Shown piece after piece: positions 16,787 to 25,607 of a DNA stretch of 64,000 nt. The translations under genes were made by a program, and so were the position numbers. Below the pieces are notes generated by a model. That model worked only from the letters and a program-made list of their open reading frames with translations. It was not told the origin of the DNA and did not search any database. The stretch lies in the NCBI RefSeq assembly GCF_001559865.1, contig NZ_LOHE01000037.1, positions 62,001 through 126,000 of the forward strand. Direction: 5' to 3'. Source of the stretch: Abyssisolibacter fermentans. GTDB taxonomy: Bacteria > Bacillota > Clostridia > Tissierellales > MCWD3. Position 1 is the stretch's first letter. The number at the start of each line of letters is the position of its first letter.

Positions 16787-18232
16787 ATGAAATATACTTT
16801 ATTATTACCGATTTTTTTTCCGTTATTAATGGCACAATTGAAAAACATAATCAAATTTAAAAATAAGAAGAATAGAAACTTTTTTTTATATTTTACAGTC
16901 ATTACAAACCTGTTAATTATTATTGCTTTAATAAAGTCTAATGAAAAGGTGAATGTACACTTTGTAAAGATCAGCTCTTTTTTAGATATATATTTTAAGA
17001 TAGATAAATTAAGCGTTTTGTTTGCATTATTAGTAAGTATTTTGTGGATATTTACAACAACGTATTCAATAAGCTATATGAAGCATGAAAAGGGCGAAAA
17101 ACGGTTTTTTACATTTTTTATAGCAACTTTAGGGATAACGTTGGGTATAGCATTTGCTGGTAACTTATTTACACTATACATTTTTTATGAGCTGTTAACA
17201 TTATCTACATTTCCTTTAGTAATACATGCTGAAAGTAAAGATGCATTATATAGTGGGAAGAAATATCTCATTTATTCGTTTAGTGGAGCGACATTAGTAT
17301 TGTTAGGAATGATGATTCTTTATAGTTTTACTGGTAATCTTGATTTTACTAACAGAGGTGTTCTAGCAAATATCATGTATGCTAATAGAGATATGATGTT
17401 AATATATATAGTTATGTTTGTTGGTTTTGGAGTGAAAGCGGCCATGGTTCCCTTTCATTCATGGCTCCCAGCAGCAATGGTAGCACCTACACCTGTAAGT
17501 GCCTTGTTACATGCTGTTGCAGTAGTGAAATCAGGAATATTTGCACTCATAAGAATAACATATTATATATTTGGAGCTGAAGTTGTTGAAGCTACAAGAG
17601 CAAATATTTATTTAAGCATAATGGTTGTTTTAACAATTTTGTTAGGTTCTATATTAGCATTACATCAAGATAATTTAAAAAAGAGATTGGCTTATTCTAC
17701 AATAAGTCAGCTGGGATATATTTTACTAGGGATAGTACTATTGAATAAAAGTGCGCTTATTGGTGCTTTGATGCATCTAATAAACCATGCTGTAATAAAA
17801 ATAACGTTGTTCTTTTGTGCTGGGTCTATATATGTACAGACTCATAAAAAATACATTTCACAATTGCAAGGTATTGGCAAGAGTATGCCAATTACAATGG
17901 GTTGTTTTGCTATAGCATCTATATCACTTATAGGTATACCACCAACTAATGCTTTTGTGAGTAAATGGTATCTTGCGCTAGGTGGTTTAGACAATAAAGT
18001 CATATTTCCAATAATAATATTGTTAAGTGCTTTCTTAACTGCAATGTATATACTTCCAGTAATAATAACATCTTTTTTTCATAAAAAAGATCAAGAAAAT
18101 ATTGAAAAAGTAGAAGCAGAGTTTAATATGCTAATACCTATTACTATACTAACAGGTATTATAGTGTTTTTAGGTCTATTTCCTAATGTAGTATTAAATT
18201 ATGTAATAAGTATAGTAAATGAAGTGCTTTAA
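16787..18232 (+). CDS. Mrp antiporter subunit D (proton-channel, second copy)
   Basis: A 481-residue paralogue of the preceding gene with the same charged positions: E135 in YIFYELLTLSTFP, K217 in GFGVKAAMVP and K248 in AVVKSG, and the marker WLPAAMVAPTPVSALLHA. It is preceded by AGGAGG. The 9-base gap to the gene before and 15-base gap to the gene after mark a continuous operon. Confidence 0.9.
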   Translation: MKYTLLLPIFFPLLMAQLKNIIKFKNKKNRNFFLYFTVITNLLIIIALIKSNEKVNVHFVKISSFLDIYFKIDKLSVLFALLVSILWIFTTTYSISYMKHEKGEKRFFTFFIATLGITLGIAFAGNLFTLYIFYELLTLSTFPLVIHAESKDALYSGKKYLIYSFSGATLVLLGMMILYSFTGNLDFTNRGVLANIMYANRDMMLIYIVMFVGFGVKAAMVPFHSWLPAAMVAPTPVSALLHAVAVVKSGIFALIRITYYIFGAEVVEATRANIYLSIMVVLTILLGSILALHQDNLKKRLAYSTISQLGYILLGIVLLNKSALIGALMHLINHAVIKITLFFCAGSIYVQTHKKYISQLQGIGKSMPITMGCFAIASISLIGIPPTNAFVSKWYLALGGLDNKVIFPIIILLSAFLTAMYILPVIITSFFHKKDQENIEKVEAEFNMLIPITILTGIIVFLGLFPNVVLNYVISIVNEVL

Positions 18233-18247
18233 AGGGGTGAATTTGAC

Positions 18248-20230
18248 GTGGATAGTATTATTCTAATTAGCTTAATATCAATACCGACTATTGGGTGTGT
18301 GATAGGATATATAGTTGGTAGATATAGTGAAAAATATAGAAATCGTATAAACTTTATAACAACAGGGTTACTACTTGTAGTAGTTTCATTTTTATATAAA
18401 GTAGTGATAGTAAGAGATATTAGTGTTTTTATTCCTAACATAATGGGTACAGGGCTAGACCTTAAATTAGATGCCTTTAGATATATATTTGTGTGGATAA
18501 CTGCATTTGTTTGGTTTTTATGTATAATTTATTCAAGAGCTTATTTGATAAAGTATAAGAATAGAAATAGATATTATGCATTTTTTATGCTTACTCTTAG
18601 TAGTACAATTGGCATTTTTATATCAAATAACTTATTAAATCTATTTACATTCTTTGAAATCATGTCATTTACTTCATATGTTTTAATAATACATGACCAA
18701 GATAAATACTCACTAGATGCCGGAAAGACTTATTTAAGTATGGCTATTGGAGCTGGATTAGTGTTATTGATGGGGTTATTTCTATTATTTGATTATACTC
18801 AAACTCTAAATATAGATGAGCTGCCTTTAAAGGTAAAAACATTAGGCAATATTAGATATGTAATAAGCTTTTTAATTTTAGTAGGTTTTGGTGCTAAAGC
18901 TAGTATATTTCCATTACACATATGGCTTCCAAAAGCTCACCCAGCAGCTCCAACACCTGCAAGTGCAGTTCTATCAGGAATTTTAATCAAGGCAGGAATA
19001 TTTGGAATGATTATTGTTGTAAATATAATGATGGATTCAGATTATTTATTATCAATGATAATAATAGGTTTAGGACTTATAAATATGTTTTTTGGTGGAT
19101 TTATGGCTATGTTTCAGAGAAATATCAAAAGAATACTAGCTTATAGCAGTATGAGCCAAGCAGGTTATATAACCTTGGGCATTGGTTTGGTTGGTGTTTT
19201 ACACGATAAACAAGTAGCTATCATAGGTGTATTGTATCATGTGTTTAATCATGGGATTTTCAAGGTTTTATTGTTTTTAACAGCAGGTGTAATTTATATG
19301 ATTTTACATGAACTTAGCATTAATAAAATTAGAGGCTTTGGCAAGAACAAAAAGCTTTTAAAAGTTATATTTTTGGTAGGATTGTTTGCAATAATAGGCT
19401 TTCCTGGATTTAATGGTTTTATAAGCAAGACTATATTACATGAAGCCTTAGCGGAAGCAGCAAAGGAAAACCACAATATATTTTTCATAATGGCTGAAAT
19501 TATATTTTATTTAGCAAGTGCATTTACCACTGCTTATTTATTAAAGATTTTTATGTTTGTATTTGTTGAAAAAAATGAGAAATTTACAGGTCAATACAAG
19601 GAGCAAATAAAAAAAAGAGCAATAATTCCAATGATTATACTTGCTGTAGTAGTAATTTATGTAGGTTTAAATCCAAATAGCTTAAAGCCTTTGTTATCAA
19701 GAGCATTAAAAATGTTTGGTATAAAAGAAATAATTCACTTAAATGTTTATAGTTTAGAGAGTATAAAAAGCTCATTGTTTGTTACAGCATTAGGAGTATT
19801 AATATATTATTTGTTTATTCAAAAGTTCTTACTAAAGGGAAAAACATATGTAAATCCTACATTGAAATGTTTGAGTTTAGAAGCAGATGTTTATAAACCT
19901 GTGCTTACAATAAGTTATCATATATCAGCTAAAATATTGCATGTTTTTGATACAATGATTGTTGAAGGTGTGACATTTATAGCTATATCTTTAAAAAAGT
20001 TAAGTCAAGTAGATATCGAGCCAATTAATAAGAAAATTTCCAAAAAGACAAAGGAATTATTAAAAAATATTAACAATACTTCATATATAATTGAAGAAGG
20101 AACTCAGGATAGTAAAGAAAATCTGTCAAGAGTAATATCTAATAGTTTATTTACAATAAATAATATAGGATACTCAATATTAATATTTGCACTTACATTA
20201 GGAAGTATTCTTTTTATCATTGCATTATAA
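18248..20230 (+). CDS. Large NuoL/MrpA-like proton-channel subunit
   Basis: A 660-residue protein with the NuoL/MrpA N-terminal channel domain (E137, K217, K248; marker WLPKAHPAAPTPASAVLSG) and a longer C-terminus that includes a lateral amphipathic region (about 530-625) and a last helix. With the free DUF4040 and MbhE-like proteins it replaces the single large MrpA. It starts at GTG 18248 after AAAGGGG. It is the last gene of the operon. Confidence 0.88.
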   Translation: MDSIILISLISIPTIGCVIGYIVGRYSEKYRNRINFITTGLLLVVVSFLYKVVIVRDISVFIPNIMGTGLDLKLDAFRYIFVWITAFVWFLCIIYSRAYLIKYKNRNRYYAFFMLTLSSTIGIFISNNLLNLFTFFEIMSFTSYVLIIHDQDKYSLDAGKTYLSMAIGAGLVLLMGLFLLFDYTQTLNIDELPLKVKTLGNIRYVISFLILVGFGAKASIFPLHIWLPKAHPAAPTPASAVLSGILIKAGIFGMIIVVNIMMDSDYLLSMIIIGLGLINMFFGGFMAMFQRNIKRILAYSSMSQAGYITLGIGLVGVLHDKQVAIIGVLYHVFNHGIFKVLLFLTAGVIYMILHELSINKIRGFGKNKKLLKVIFLVGLFAIIGFPGFNGFISKTILHEALAEAAKENHNIFFIMAEIIFYLASAFTTAYLLKIFMFVFVEKNEKFTGQYKEQIKKRAIIPMIILAVVVIYVGLNPNSLKPLLSRALKMFGIKEIIHLNVYSLESIKSSLFVTALGVLIYYLFIQKFLLKGKTYVNPTLKCLSLEADVYKPVLTISYHISAKILHVFDTMIVEGVTFIAISLKKLSQVDIEPINKKISKKTKELLKNINNTSYIIEEGTQDSKENLSRVISNSLFTINNIGYSILIFALTLGSILFIIAL

Positions 20231-20392
20231 TAATATAAGGCATATTTAATAAATAAACTAGTCATTCTATTCGTTCTTTGAGTCTTTTCGTTGTTACTTA
20301 ATCACTTAATACAGTAAGTATGTATGTGATTAAATGCCTAGAAAATAATCAAAAATACTTCGCAACGTAATTATTTTTTTTATATGCCTAAA

Positions 20393-20447
20393 AGGATGTA
20401 TCAAAATGAAAAATATTGATGTGAGTTCACTCATTTTGATGCATCCT
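20393..20447 (-). terminator. 17-bp stem-loop linked to the glutaminase relic
   Basis: Arms AGGATGTATCAAAATGA and TCATTTTGATGCATCCT pair except for one G-T-type mismatch, with a 21-base loop. On the minus strand it is followed by TTTT, so it looks like the terminator of the lost glutaminase gene next to it. It may also end the Mrp operon from the other side. Confidence 0.5.
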
Positions 20448-20513
20448 AATAATTAAAAAAATACTTAAATTGAGTTCGTTCGACAAATCTTCTAAAAGCT
20501 TTACACCTCCTAT
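20448..20513 (-). pseudogene. Relic of the 3' end of a glutaminase gene
   Basis: On the minus strand this reads GGVKLLEDLSNELNLSIF, almost the same as the end of the intact glutaminase at 34229-35146 (VKLLEDLSNELELSIF). An extra T in the final T-run destroys the stop codon. The homology stops abruptly upstream of the GGV codons and extends past the stop into the same flanking text (TAATTAAAAAA). It is a leftover of a second glutaminase copy. Confidence 0.8.
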
Positions 20514-21397
20514 AAAATACAAGATTTAATAAGATATAAAAAAAGAGAAGAAAGAAATATTTAGAAGTATTTAAAAGTGACATTATAGTAGAGAAAATAG
20601 GTAAAACCAATGAATTATATAATGTATTAAAAAGTTTAAGAGGTATATGCGGATAGTAAAAATGTATATTGTATAGTTATTGAAATTTTAGTTTATGATT
20701 TTAATCATATAATAATGTTAACATTCTCTTAAGTGCTAATTATTTGGAAAATATAAGTATGTCAAGGACTTGCCACCAACGGGGTGCGTAGCATCCTTTA
20801 CATAGCTGTATTTATCAAATATCTTTTAAAGAGAGAGTTACTGTAAATACAAAACATGAATACGCGTCAACAGGAAATATGCTATAATAAAACAAAACAA
20901 TTCTTGTACTATCACGAAGGGGTTTTTCTATCCCTATATTTCCTACAGTAAATTAACGCTTTCGGTGGAACGGATGGGATCAGGCTAACTATTAAACTTT
21001 ATGGTATAATAATGTATATGGAATTTATTGAGGATGGCGATACAATTGAAGGAGAAGAGACCTATAAGCTAGTGTCAGAAGAAATAGTTCTTAAGAAAGC
21101 AATAAGTAGAAACAAAGAAAACGAAAACAGCAGTGTAAATATTGATGAACTTATAGCCACAACTGAATTTACACATCAAATTAAATTTAAAATGCTAAAA
21201 GTAAGGTCAAAGAATAGATGAATAAAAAGGATAAAAGATGAATTTGTTAGAAAAGTAAAAGCTTTAATTGATGAAGCAAAAACAACTATCAGAGTTGTTA
21301 AACGCGTCAGAGCAAACTATATCTATATTATAAAGTTTAATAGCGAGTCTGCCCCCCTGTCTGTACTAGGGTGAGTGATTCTAGGTATAAAAATCAT
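20514..21397. other. Decayed non-coding interval
   Basis: No intact recognisable gene. Two coding-like remnants are visible on the plus strand: about 20543-20657 (ending YNVLKSLRGICG) and a 69-codon frame at 21012-21221 (starting MYMEFIEDGDTIEG) without a ribosome site, followed by a frame reading VKALIDEAKTTIRVVKRV near 21250-21350. The inverted pair AGGAAATAT (20871) and ATATTTCCT (20935) encloses 60 bases. I could not assign any of these. Confidence 0.5.
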
Positions 21398-21426
21398 TTG
21401 ACATTATTCAATTAAGTATTTAAAAT
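21398..21426 (+). promoter_or_regulatory. Sigma-A promoter of the PAS-type sigma-54 activator gene
   Basis: TTGACA and TAAAAT separated by exactly 17 bases, 45 bases before the start codon. Confidence 0.7.
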
Positions 21427-21470
21427 GCTTATACAAATGAACGTAAAAACGCAAATTTATGAGGTGAATT

Positions 21471-22817
21471 ATGGAAAACATAGATATTAATCTTGAAGAA
21501 TTTGTTAATATTATTGATAATTTATATGATGAAATAGTAATTTGGGACAATAATTATAAATTAGTATACATAAATTATCCATGTTTAAGGCATTATGGAG
21601 TTCATAGAGATGAAATAATAGGGAAAAAATATTATGAAATTATAGACAGAGAATATTGGAATCCGCAAATGCTTCCTTATGTATATGATGAAAAAGTGTC
21701 TGTTATACAAAAGCAGAAACTATCTATGGGAAGCGAATCAGTAACTATTGCAACTCCTATATTTGATAGGAATGGTGAGCTTAAATATGTAGCTATGATT
21801 GGTAGAGATTATATTAATAATATTAATCATTACAATCCAATAGAAATAGAAAAGTCAAAAAAAGAATATTCACAAGACAATGAATCAGAAATTATTTATA
21901 AAAGCGAAAAAATGAAAGATATTATAAATATTGCAAATAAAATATCTAAAGTTAGTTCTCCTTGCCTAATAATGGGTGAAACAGGAACAGGTAAAACCAT
22001 GCTAGCAAGATATATGCATAAAAAAAGCAATAGAAATAATAAACTTTTTGTAGATATAAATTGTGCTAGCTTTAGCAAAGAATTAATTGAATCAGAATTA
22101 TTTGGTTATAAAAAAGGAGCATTTACTGGAGCGAGAAGTGAAGGGAAAAAAGGACTTATAGAAATTGCCAATGGTGGAACATTGTTTTTAGATGAAATAT
22201 TTGAATTGCCGCTTGACTTGCAGGCAAAGCTGTTACATGTAATTCAGGAAAAAAGATTTTTACCAGTGGGAGGAACTGAAAAAATAGAAGTAGATATAAA
22301 AATTATAGCAGCAACTAATTGTGACTTAAAAAAAATGGTTGAGGCAGGACGATTTAGAGAAGATTTGTTTTATAGATTGAATGTATTTGAGATTTTAATA
22401 CCTCCATTAAGAGAAAGAAAAACAGATATTACATTGCTAACTTCATATTTTTTAAACTATTTTAATAATAAGTACGATACAATACATGAAATATCTGAAG
22501 AAACTTTTGCAATAGTAAATAATTATTCATGGCCTGGAAATACTAGGGAATTATCGCACATAATTGAAAGGCTAGTTGTTATTGTAGATGAATTAATTAT
22601 AAAACCTTGCCATCTTCCAAAACATCTTTTCGAACTTAAAAAAAATAGTAATATTAATTTAGAATTTAATTCTCTAAAAGAAATAATAGAAAATTATGAG
22701 GAAAAAGTGGTAAAAGACCTGTATCAAAGAAATTCAAGTTCAAGAAAGCTTGCTGAAAGATTAAAAATTAGCCAATCAAAAGCGAATAATTTAATCCAGA
22801 AATATATTGAAAAATAA
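21471..22817 (+). CDS. Sigma-54 enhancer-binding activator (PAS-AAA+-HTH)
   Basis: A 448-residue activator. A single PAS domain occupies about residues 8-115 (WDNNYKLVYINYPCLRHYGVH) and the AAA+ core about 140-380, with Walker A GETGTGKT, GAFTGA loop and FLDEIF Walker B. The C-terminal helix-turn-helix is LAERLKISQSKANNLIQK. A terminator follows it and then a -24/-12 promoter for the 2-oxoacid oxidation genes; a further -24/-12 promoter lies at 29389. It is the likely activator of both, with the PAS domain sensing a substrate or metabolite (inference). Confidence 0.92.
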   Translation: MENIDINLEEFVNIIDNLYDEIVIWDNNYKLVYINYPCLRHYGVHRDEIIGKKYYEIIDREYWNPQMLPYVYDEKVSVIQKQKLSMGSESVTIATPIFDRNGELKYVAMIGRDYINNINHYNPIEIEKSKKEYSQDNESEIIYKSEKMKDIINIANKISKVSSPCLIMGETGTGKTMLARYMHKKSNRNNKLFVDINCASFSKELIESELFGYKKGAFTGARSEGKKGLIEIANGGTLFLDEIFELPLDLQAKLLHVIQEKRFLPVGGTEKIEVDIKIIAATNCDLKKMVEAGRFREDLFYRLNVFEILIPPLRERKTDITLLTSYFLNYFNNKYDTIHEISEETFAIVNNYSWPGNTRELSHIIERLVVIVDELIIKPCHLPKHLFELKKNSNINLEFNSLKEIIENYEEKVVKDLYQRNSSSRKLAERLKISQSKANNLIQKYIEK

Positions 22818-22828
22818 TACTGAGTGAA

Positions 22829-22877
22829 AAAGAGTATAAGTGAGTTAAAAAAAACTCATTTATACTCTTTTTTTTAT
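22829..22877 (+). terminator. Strong terminator after the PAS-type activator
   Basis: Arms AAAGAGTATAAGTGAGTT and AACTCATTTATACTCTTT (one mismatch) and a run of eight T residues. It isolates the regulator gene from the next operon. Confidence 0.85.
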
Positions 22878-22920
22878 GTAGAAAAACAGCTATCTATTGA
22901 AAATATAGGGTATTAAATTG

Positions 22921-22936
22921 TGGCATGGATTTTGCT
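22921..22936 (+). promoter_or_regulatory. Sigma-54 promoter of the 2-oxoacid oxidation operon
   Basis: TGGCATGGATTTTGCT matches TGGCACGNNNNTTGCW at all but one position, with GG and GC ten bases apart. It lies 65 bases before the ferredoxin-subunit gene. Confidence 0.85.
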
Positions 22937-23000
22937 ATTAAACATAGTGTAAAGTAAGCTATTAAAAAACATAGCATGGAAAAATGTTGGAGGTGATTGT

Positions 23001-23198
23001 ATGACTAAACTTATGGTTAATTCAGAGAAATGTAAAGGATGCTTGTTATGTATAAATGGATGTCCTGTAAATGCTATTAGTACTTCAAAGAAAATTAATG
23101 AAAAAGGATATGAAGTAATACAAGTTGATGAAACTAAATGTAAAAAATGTGGAATATGTATTAGCATATGTCCTGATTACGTATTCGAGATATTATAA
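23001..23198 (+). CDS. 2-oxoacid:ferredoxin oxidoreductase, ferredoxin (delta) subunit
   Basis: A 65-residue protein with two complete [4Fe-4S] motifs, CKGCLLCINGCP and CKKCGICISICP. It passes electrons from the thiamine-diphosphate site to free ferredoxin. As the first gene of a delta-alpha-beta-gamma cluster it fits the VOR/KOR layout. Confidence 0.92.
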   Translation: MTKLMVNSEKCKGCLLCINGCPVNAISTSKKINEKGYEVIQVDETKCKKCGICISICPDYVFEIL

Positions 23199-23215
23199 AG
23201 AAAGAGGTGTAAAAA

Positions 23216-24316
23216 ATGAAAAAAAAGTTAATGAAAGGCAACCAAGCTTTAGCAGAAGGCGCTATAAGGGCAGGTTGTAGATTTTATGCAGGGTATCCTA
23301 TTACTCCGCAAACTGAAATAGTTGAGTATATGTCTGACAGAATGTTAGAAGTAGATGGGAATTATGTACAGGCTGAATCTGAAATAGGTGCTATATCAAT
23401 GGTATATGGAGCAGCAAGTTGTGGATATAGAGCAATGACAAGTTCTTCAGGACCAGGCTTTGTGTTAAAACAAGAAGGAATATCATATATTGCATCAGCA
23501 GAACTGCCTGCTGTTATAATAAATGTTCAGAGGATTGGAAGCGGACTGGGAGATATATCTCCAGCTCAAGATAATTATATATTATCAGTAAAGGGCGGAG
23601 GTCATGGGGATTATAGACCTATTGTATACGCTCCTTCATCAGTGCAAGAAAACTTAGATTATACATTGTTAGCCTTTGAAAAAGCTGAACAGTATAGAAC
23701 ACCAGTTGTATTATTAAGTGATGGAGCAATTGGTCAAATGATGGAAAGTGTTAGAATACCTGATATGCAACAACATGATCCTAATAAATTTGAGTGGGCA
23801 TTAAAAGGTAAGCAATCTGGTAAAAATAAGATTGTAACTTCAAATATGTACTATCATGAGCAAGATAAATATGGGCGTTATACTCAAGATGCCTATGCAG
23901 CATATGGCAGATATTTAGCTGATAAAGTGAAAAATATTCAAGAGAACGAACAATTATATGAAGAAAAATATCTTGATGATGCTGATGTAGTTCTAGTTAG
24001 CTATGGTATTAGCTCACGTATATGTAAAGCAGCAATAGAAACTGCAAGAAAAGAAGGAATAAAACTTGGATTGATAAGACCAATAAGTCTATTTCCATTT
24101 CCCAACAAAGCTTTTGATAAACTATCGGATAGCTTAAAAGGTATTATATGTGTTGAAATGAATTCATGGGGTCAAATGGTCGATGATATTAAATTAGCCG
24201 TAAATGGTAGAATACCAGTACATATGTATGCGAGTTCTGCTTATATTCCAGATGAAGATACAATAATAAAAATGGCTAAAGAAATATTAAACAGTGATGC
24301 AAAGGAGGTACTATAA
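23216..24316 (+). CDS. 2-oxoacid:ferredoxin oxidoreductase alpha subunit (VorB-like)
   Basis: A 366-residue alpha subunit with the pyrimidine-binding and transketolase C-terminal domains. Recognition points are AGYPITPQTEIVEYM at the start and TSSSGPGF near residue 75. It most resembles the VorB/KorA group, which makes branched-chain acyl-CoA or succinyl-CoA from 2-oxoacids; the substrate here is not determined by sequence. AAGAGG precedes the ATG, and the beta-subunit gene follows directly at 24317. Confidence 0.88.
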   Translation: MKKKLMKGNQALAEGAIRAGCRFYAGYPITPQTEIVEYMSDRMLEVDGNYVQAESEIGAISMVYGAASCGYRAMTSSSGPGFVLKQEGISYIASAELPAVIINVQRIGSGLGDISPAQDNYILSVKGGGHGDYRPIVYAPSSVQENLDYTLLAFEKAEQYRTPVVLLSDGAIGQMMESVRIPDMQQHDPNKFEWALKGKQSGKNKIVTSNMYYHEQDKYGRYTQDAYAAYGRYLADKVKNIQENEQLYEEKYLDDADVVLVSYGISSRICKAAIETARKEGIKLGLIRPISLFPFPNKAFDKLSDSLKGIICVEMNSWGQMVDDIKLAVNGRIPVHMYASSAYIPDEDTIIKMAKEILNSDAKEVL

Positions 24317-25054
24317 ATGGGAAAAACAAGGATAACACCTAAAGTACTACATGATGAACATAAATTTTGTGCAGGGTGTGGACATGGTACTGTTTTTAGA
24401 ATGGTAGCTGAAGTATTAGAAGAAAAAGGTCTTGATAGTAAAGCTATAGGAATAGTTGCAGTAGGTTGTAGTGGTATTATGGTAGACTCTTTTGGCATTG
24501 ATTGGATTCAAGCACAACATGGTAGAGCAGCTGCAGTTGCTACAGGGGTAAAAAGAGTTAGAGATGATAATTTTGTTTTGACATATCAAGGTGATGGAGA
24601 TGCGTTATGTATCGGAATAGCAGAGACATTAAATGCTGCTATTAGAAATGAAAATATTACTACTATAGTTTTAAATAATGGTGTTTTCGGAATGACAGGA
24701 GGACAAATGTCTTCAACTACACTTATTGGGCAAAAAACAAAAACAAGTACTAAAGGAAGAAGTGCAGAATTACATGGTCAACCTTTAGATATATTTAATT
24801 TACTAAAAAACTTTAATGTAGCATATCTAGCAAGGGGAACTATAACAAACTTTAAAGAGATAAATAAAACTAAAAATTACATTAGAAAAGCAGTTGAAGC
24901 ACAATTGAATAATAAGGGCTATTCAATGGTAGAGATAGTTGCACCATGTCCTACAAACTGGAAACTAGATCCCGTTAAGTGTATGAAAAAAATTGAGGAT
25001 GAATTTATACCATATTATAAGCTTGGGGAATTTACAAATGGAGAGGTGATATAA
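24317..25054 (+). CDS. 2-oxoacid:ferredoxin oxidoreductase beta subunit (TPP-binding)
   Basis: A 245-residue beta subunit. The thiamine-diphosphate motif is GDGDALCIG followed downstream by NNGVFGMTGGQ, and the opening FCAGCGHG is standard for this subunit. It starts immediately after the alpha-subunit stop and is followed by the gamma subunit after two bases. Confidence 0.92.
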   Translation: MGKTRITPKVLHDEHKFCAGCGHGTVFRMVAEVLEEKGLDSKAIGIVAVGCSGIMVDSFGIDWIQAQHGRAAAVATGVKRVRDDNFVLTYQGDGDALCIGIAETLNAAIRNENITTIVLNNGVFGMTGGQMSSTTLIGQKTKTSTKGRSAELHGQPLDIFNLLKNFNVAYLARGTITNFKEINKTKNYIRKAVEAQLNNKGYSMVEIVAPCPTNWKLDPVKCMKKIEDEFIPYYKLGEFTNGEVI

Positions 25055-25055
25055 G

Positions 25056-25607
25056 ATGAATGAAATTATTATTTCTGGATTTGGAGGTCAGGGTGTATTA
25101 TTAACTGGTTTAATACTAGCTAATATAGCTATGAGTGACGATAAAAATGTGACATGGATTCCTTCATATGGATCAGAAAAGCGAGGAGGTTCAGCCAACT
25201 GTTCTTTGAAAATTAGTAGTGATGAGATAGCAAGTCCATATTGTAAAAAAATCGATATATTGGTGGCTATGAATAAAGCATCATTAGAAAAATTTCAAGA
25301 TGATGTCAAGGAGAACGGGACATTAATTGTAAATAGTTCATTGATAAAGGATATGAATTATAGAGATGACATAAAAGTAGTTGAAGTACCTATGAATGAA
25401 ATAGCTACTAGTATGAATAATCCTAGAGGAGCTAATATTTCTGCTTTAGGGGCAATTGCATCTGCTACTAGAATATTTGATAAAGAGACATTTGTTACTG
25501 AAATTGATAGTTACTTAAGAAACAAAAATATAGATCCACTAAATAATTTAAAAGTATTTGAAGCAAGTTTTAATTATGTTAAGGAGGAAAACAGTGAAAT
25601 TAAATAA
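25056..25607 (+). CDS. 2-oxoacid:ferredoxin oxidoreductase gamma subunit
   Basis: A 183-residue gamma subunit (POR family) with the characteristic opening IISGFGGQGVLLTGLILA and YGSEKRGGSANC. It completes the four-subunit enzyme. Its end overlaps the start of the acyl-CoA synthetase gene by 14 bases, so the oxidase and the ATP-forming step are made together. Confidence 0.92.
   Translation: MNEIIISGFGGQGVLLTGLILANIAMSDDKNVTWIPSYGSEKRGGSANCSLKISSDEIASPYCKKIDILVAMNKASLEKFQDDVKENGTLIVNSSLIKDMNYRDDIKVVEVPMNEIATSMNNPRGANISALGAIASATRIFDKETFVTEIDSYLRNKNIDPLNNLKVFEASFNYVKEENSEIK

Noticed and set aside
21012-21221. A 69-codon plus-strand frame (MYMEFIEDGDTIEG start)
   Set aside because: No ribosome site, no recognisable family, and it lies in a decayed interval with other remnants; kept only as part of the interval description.
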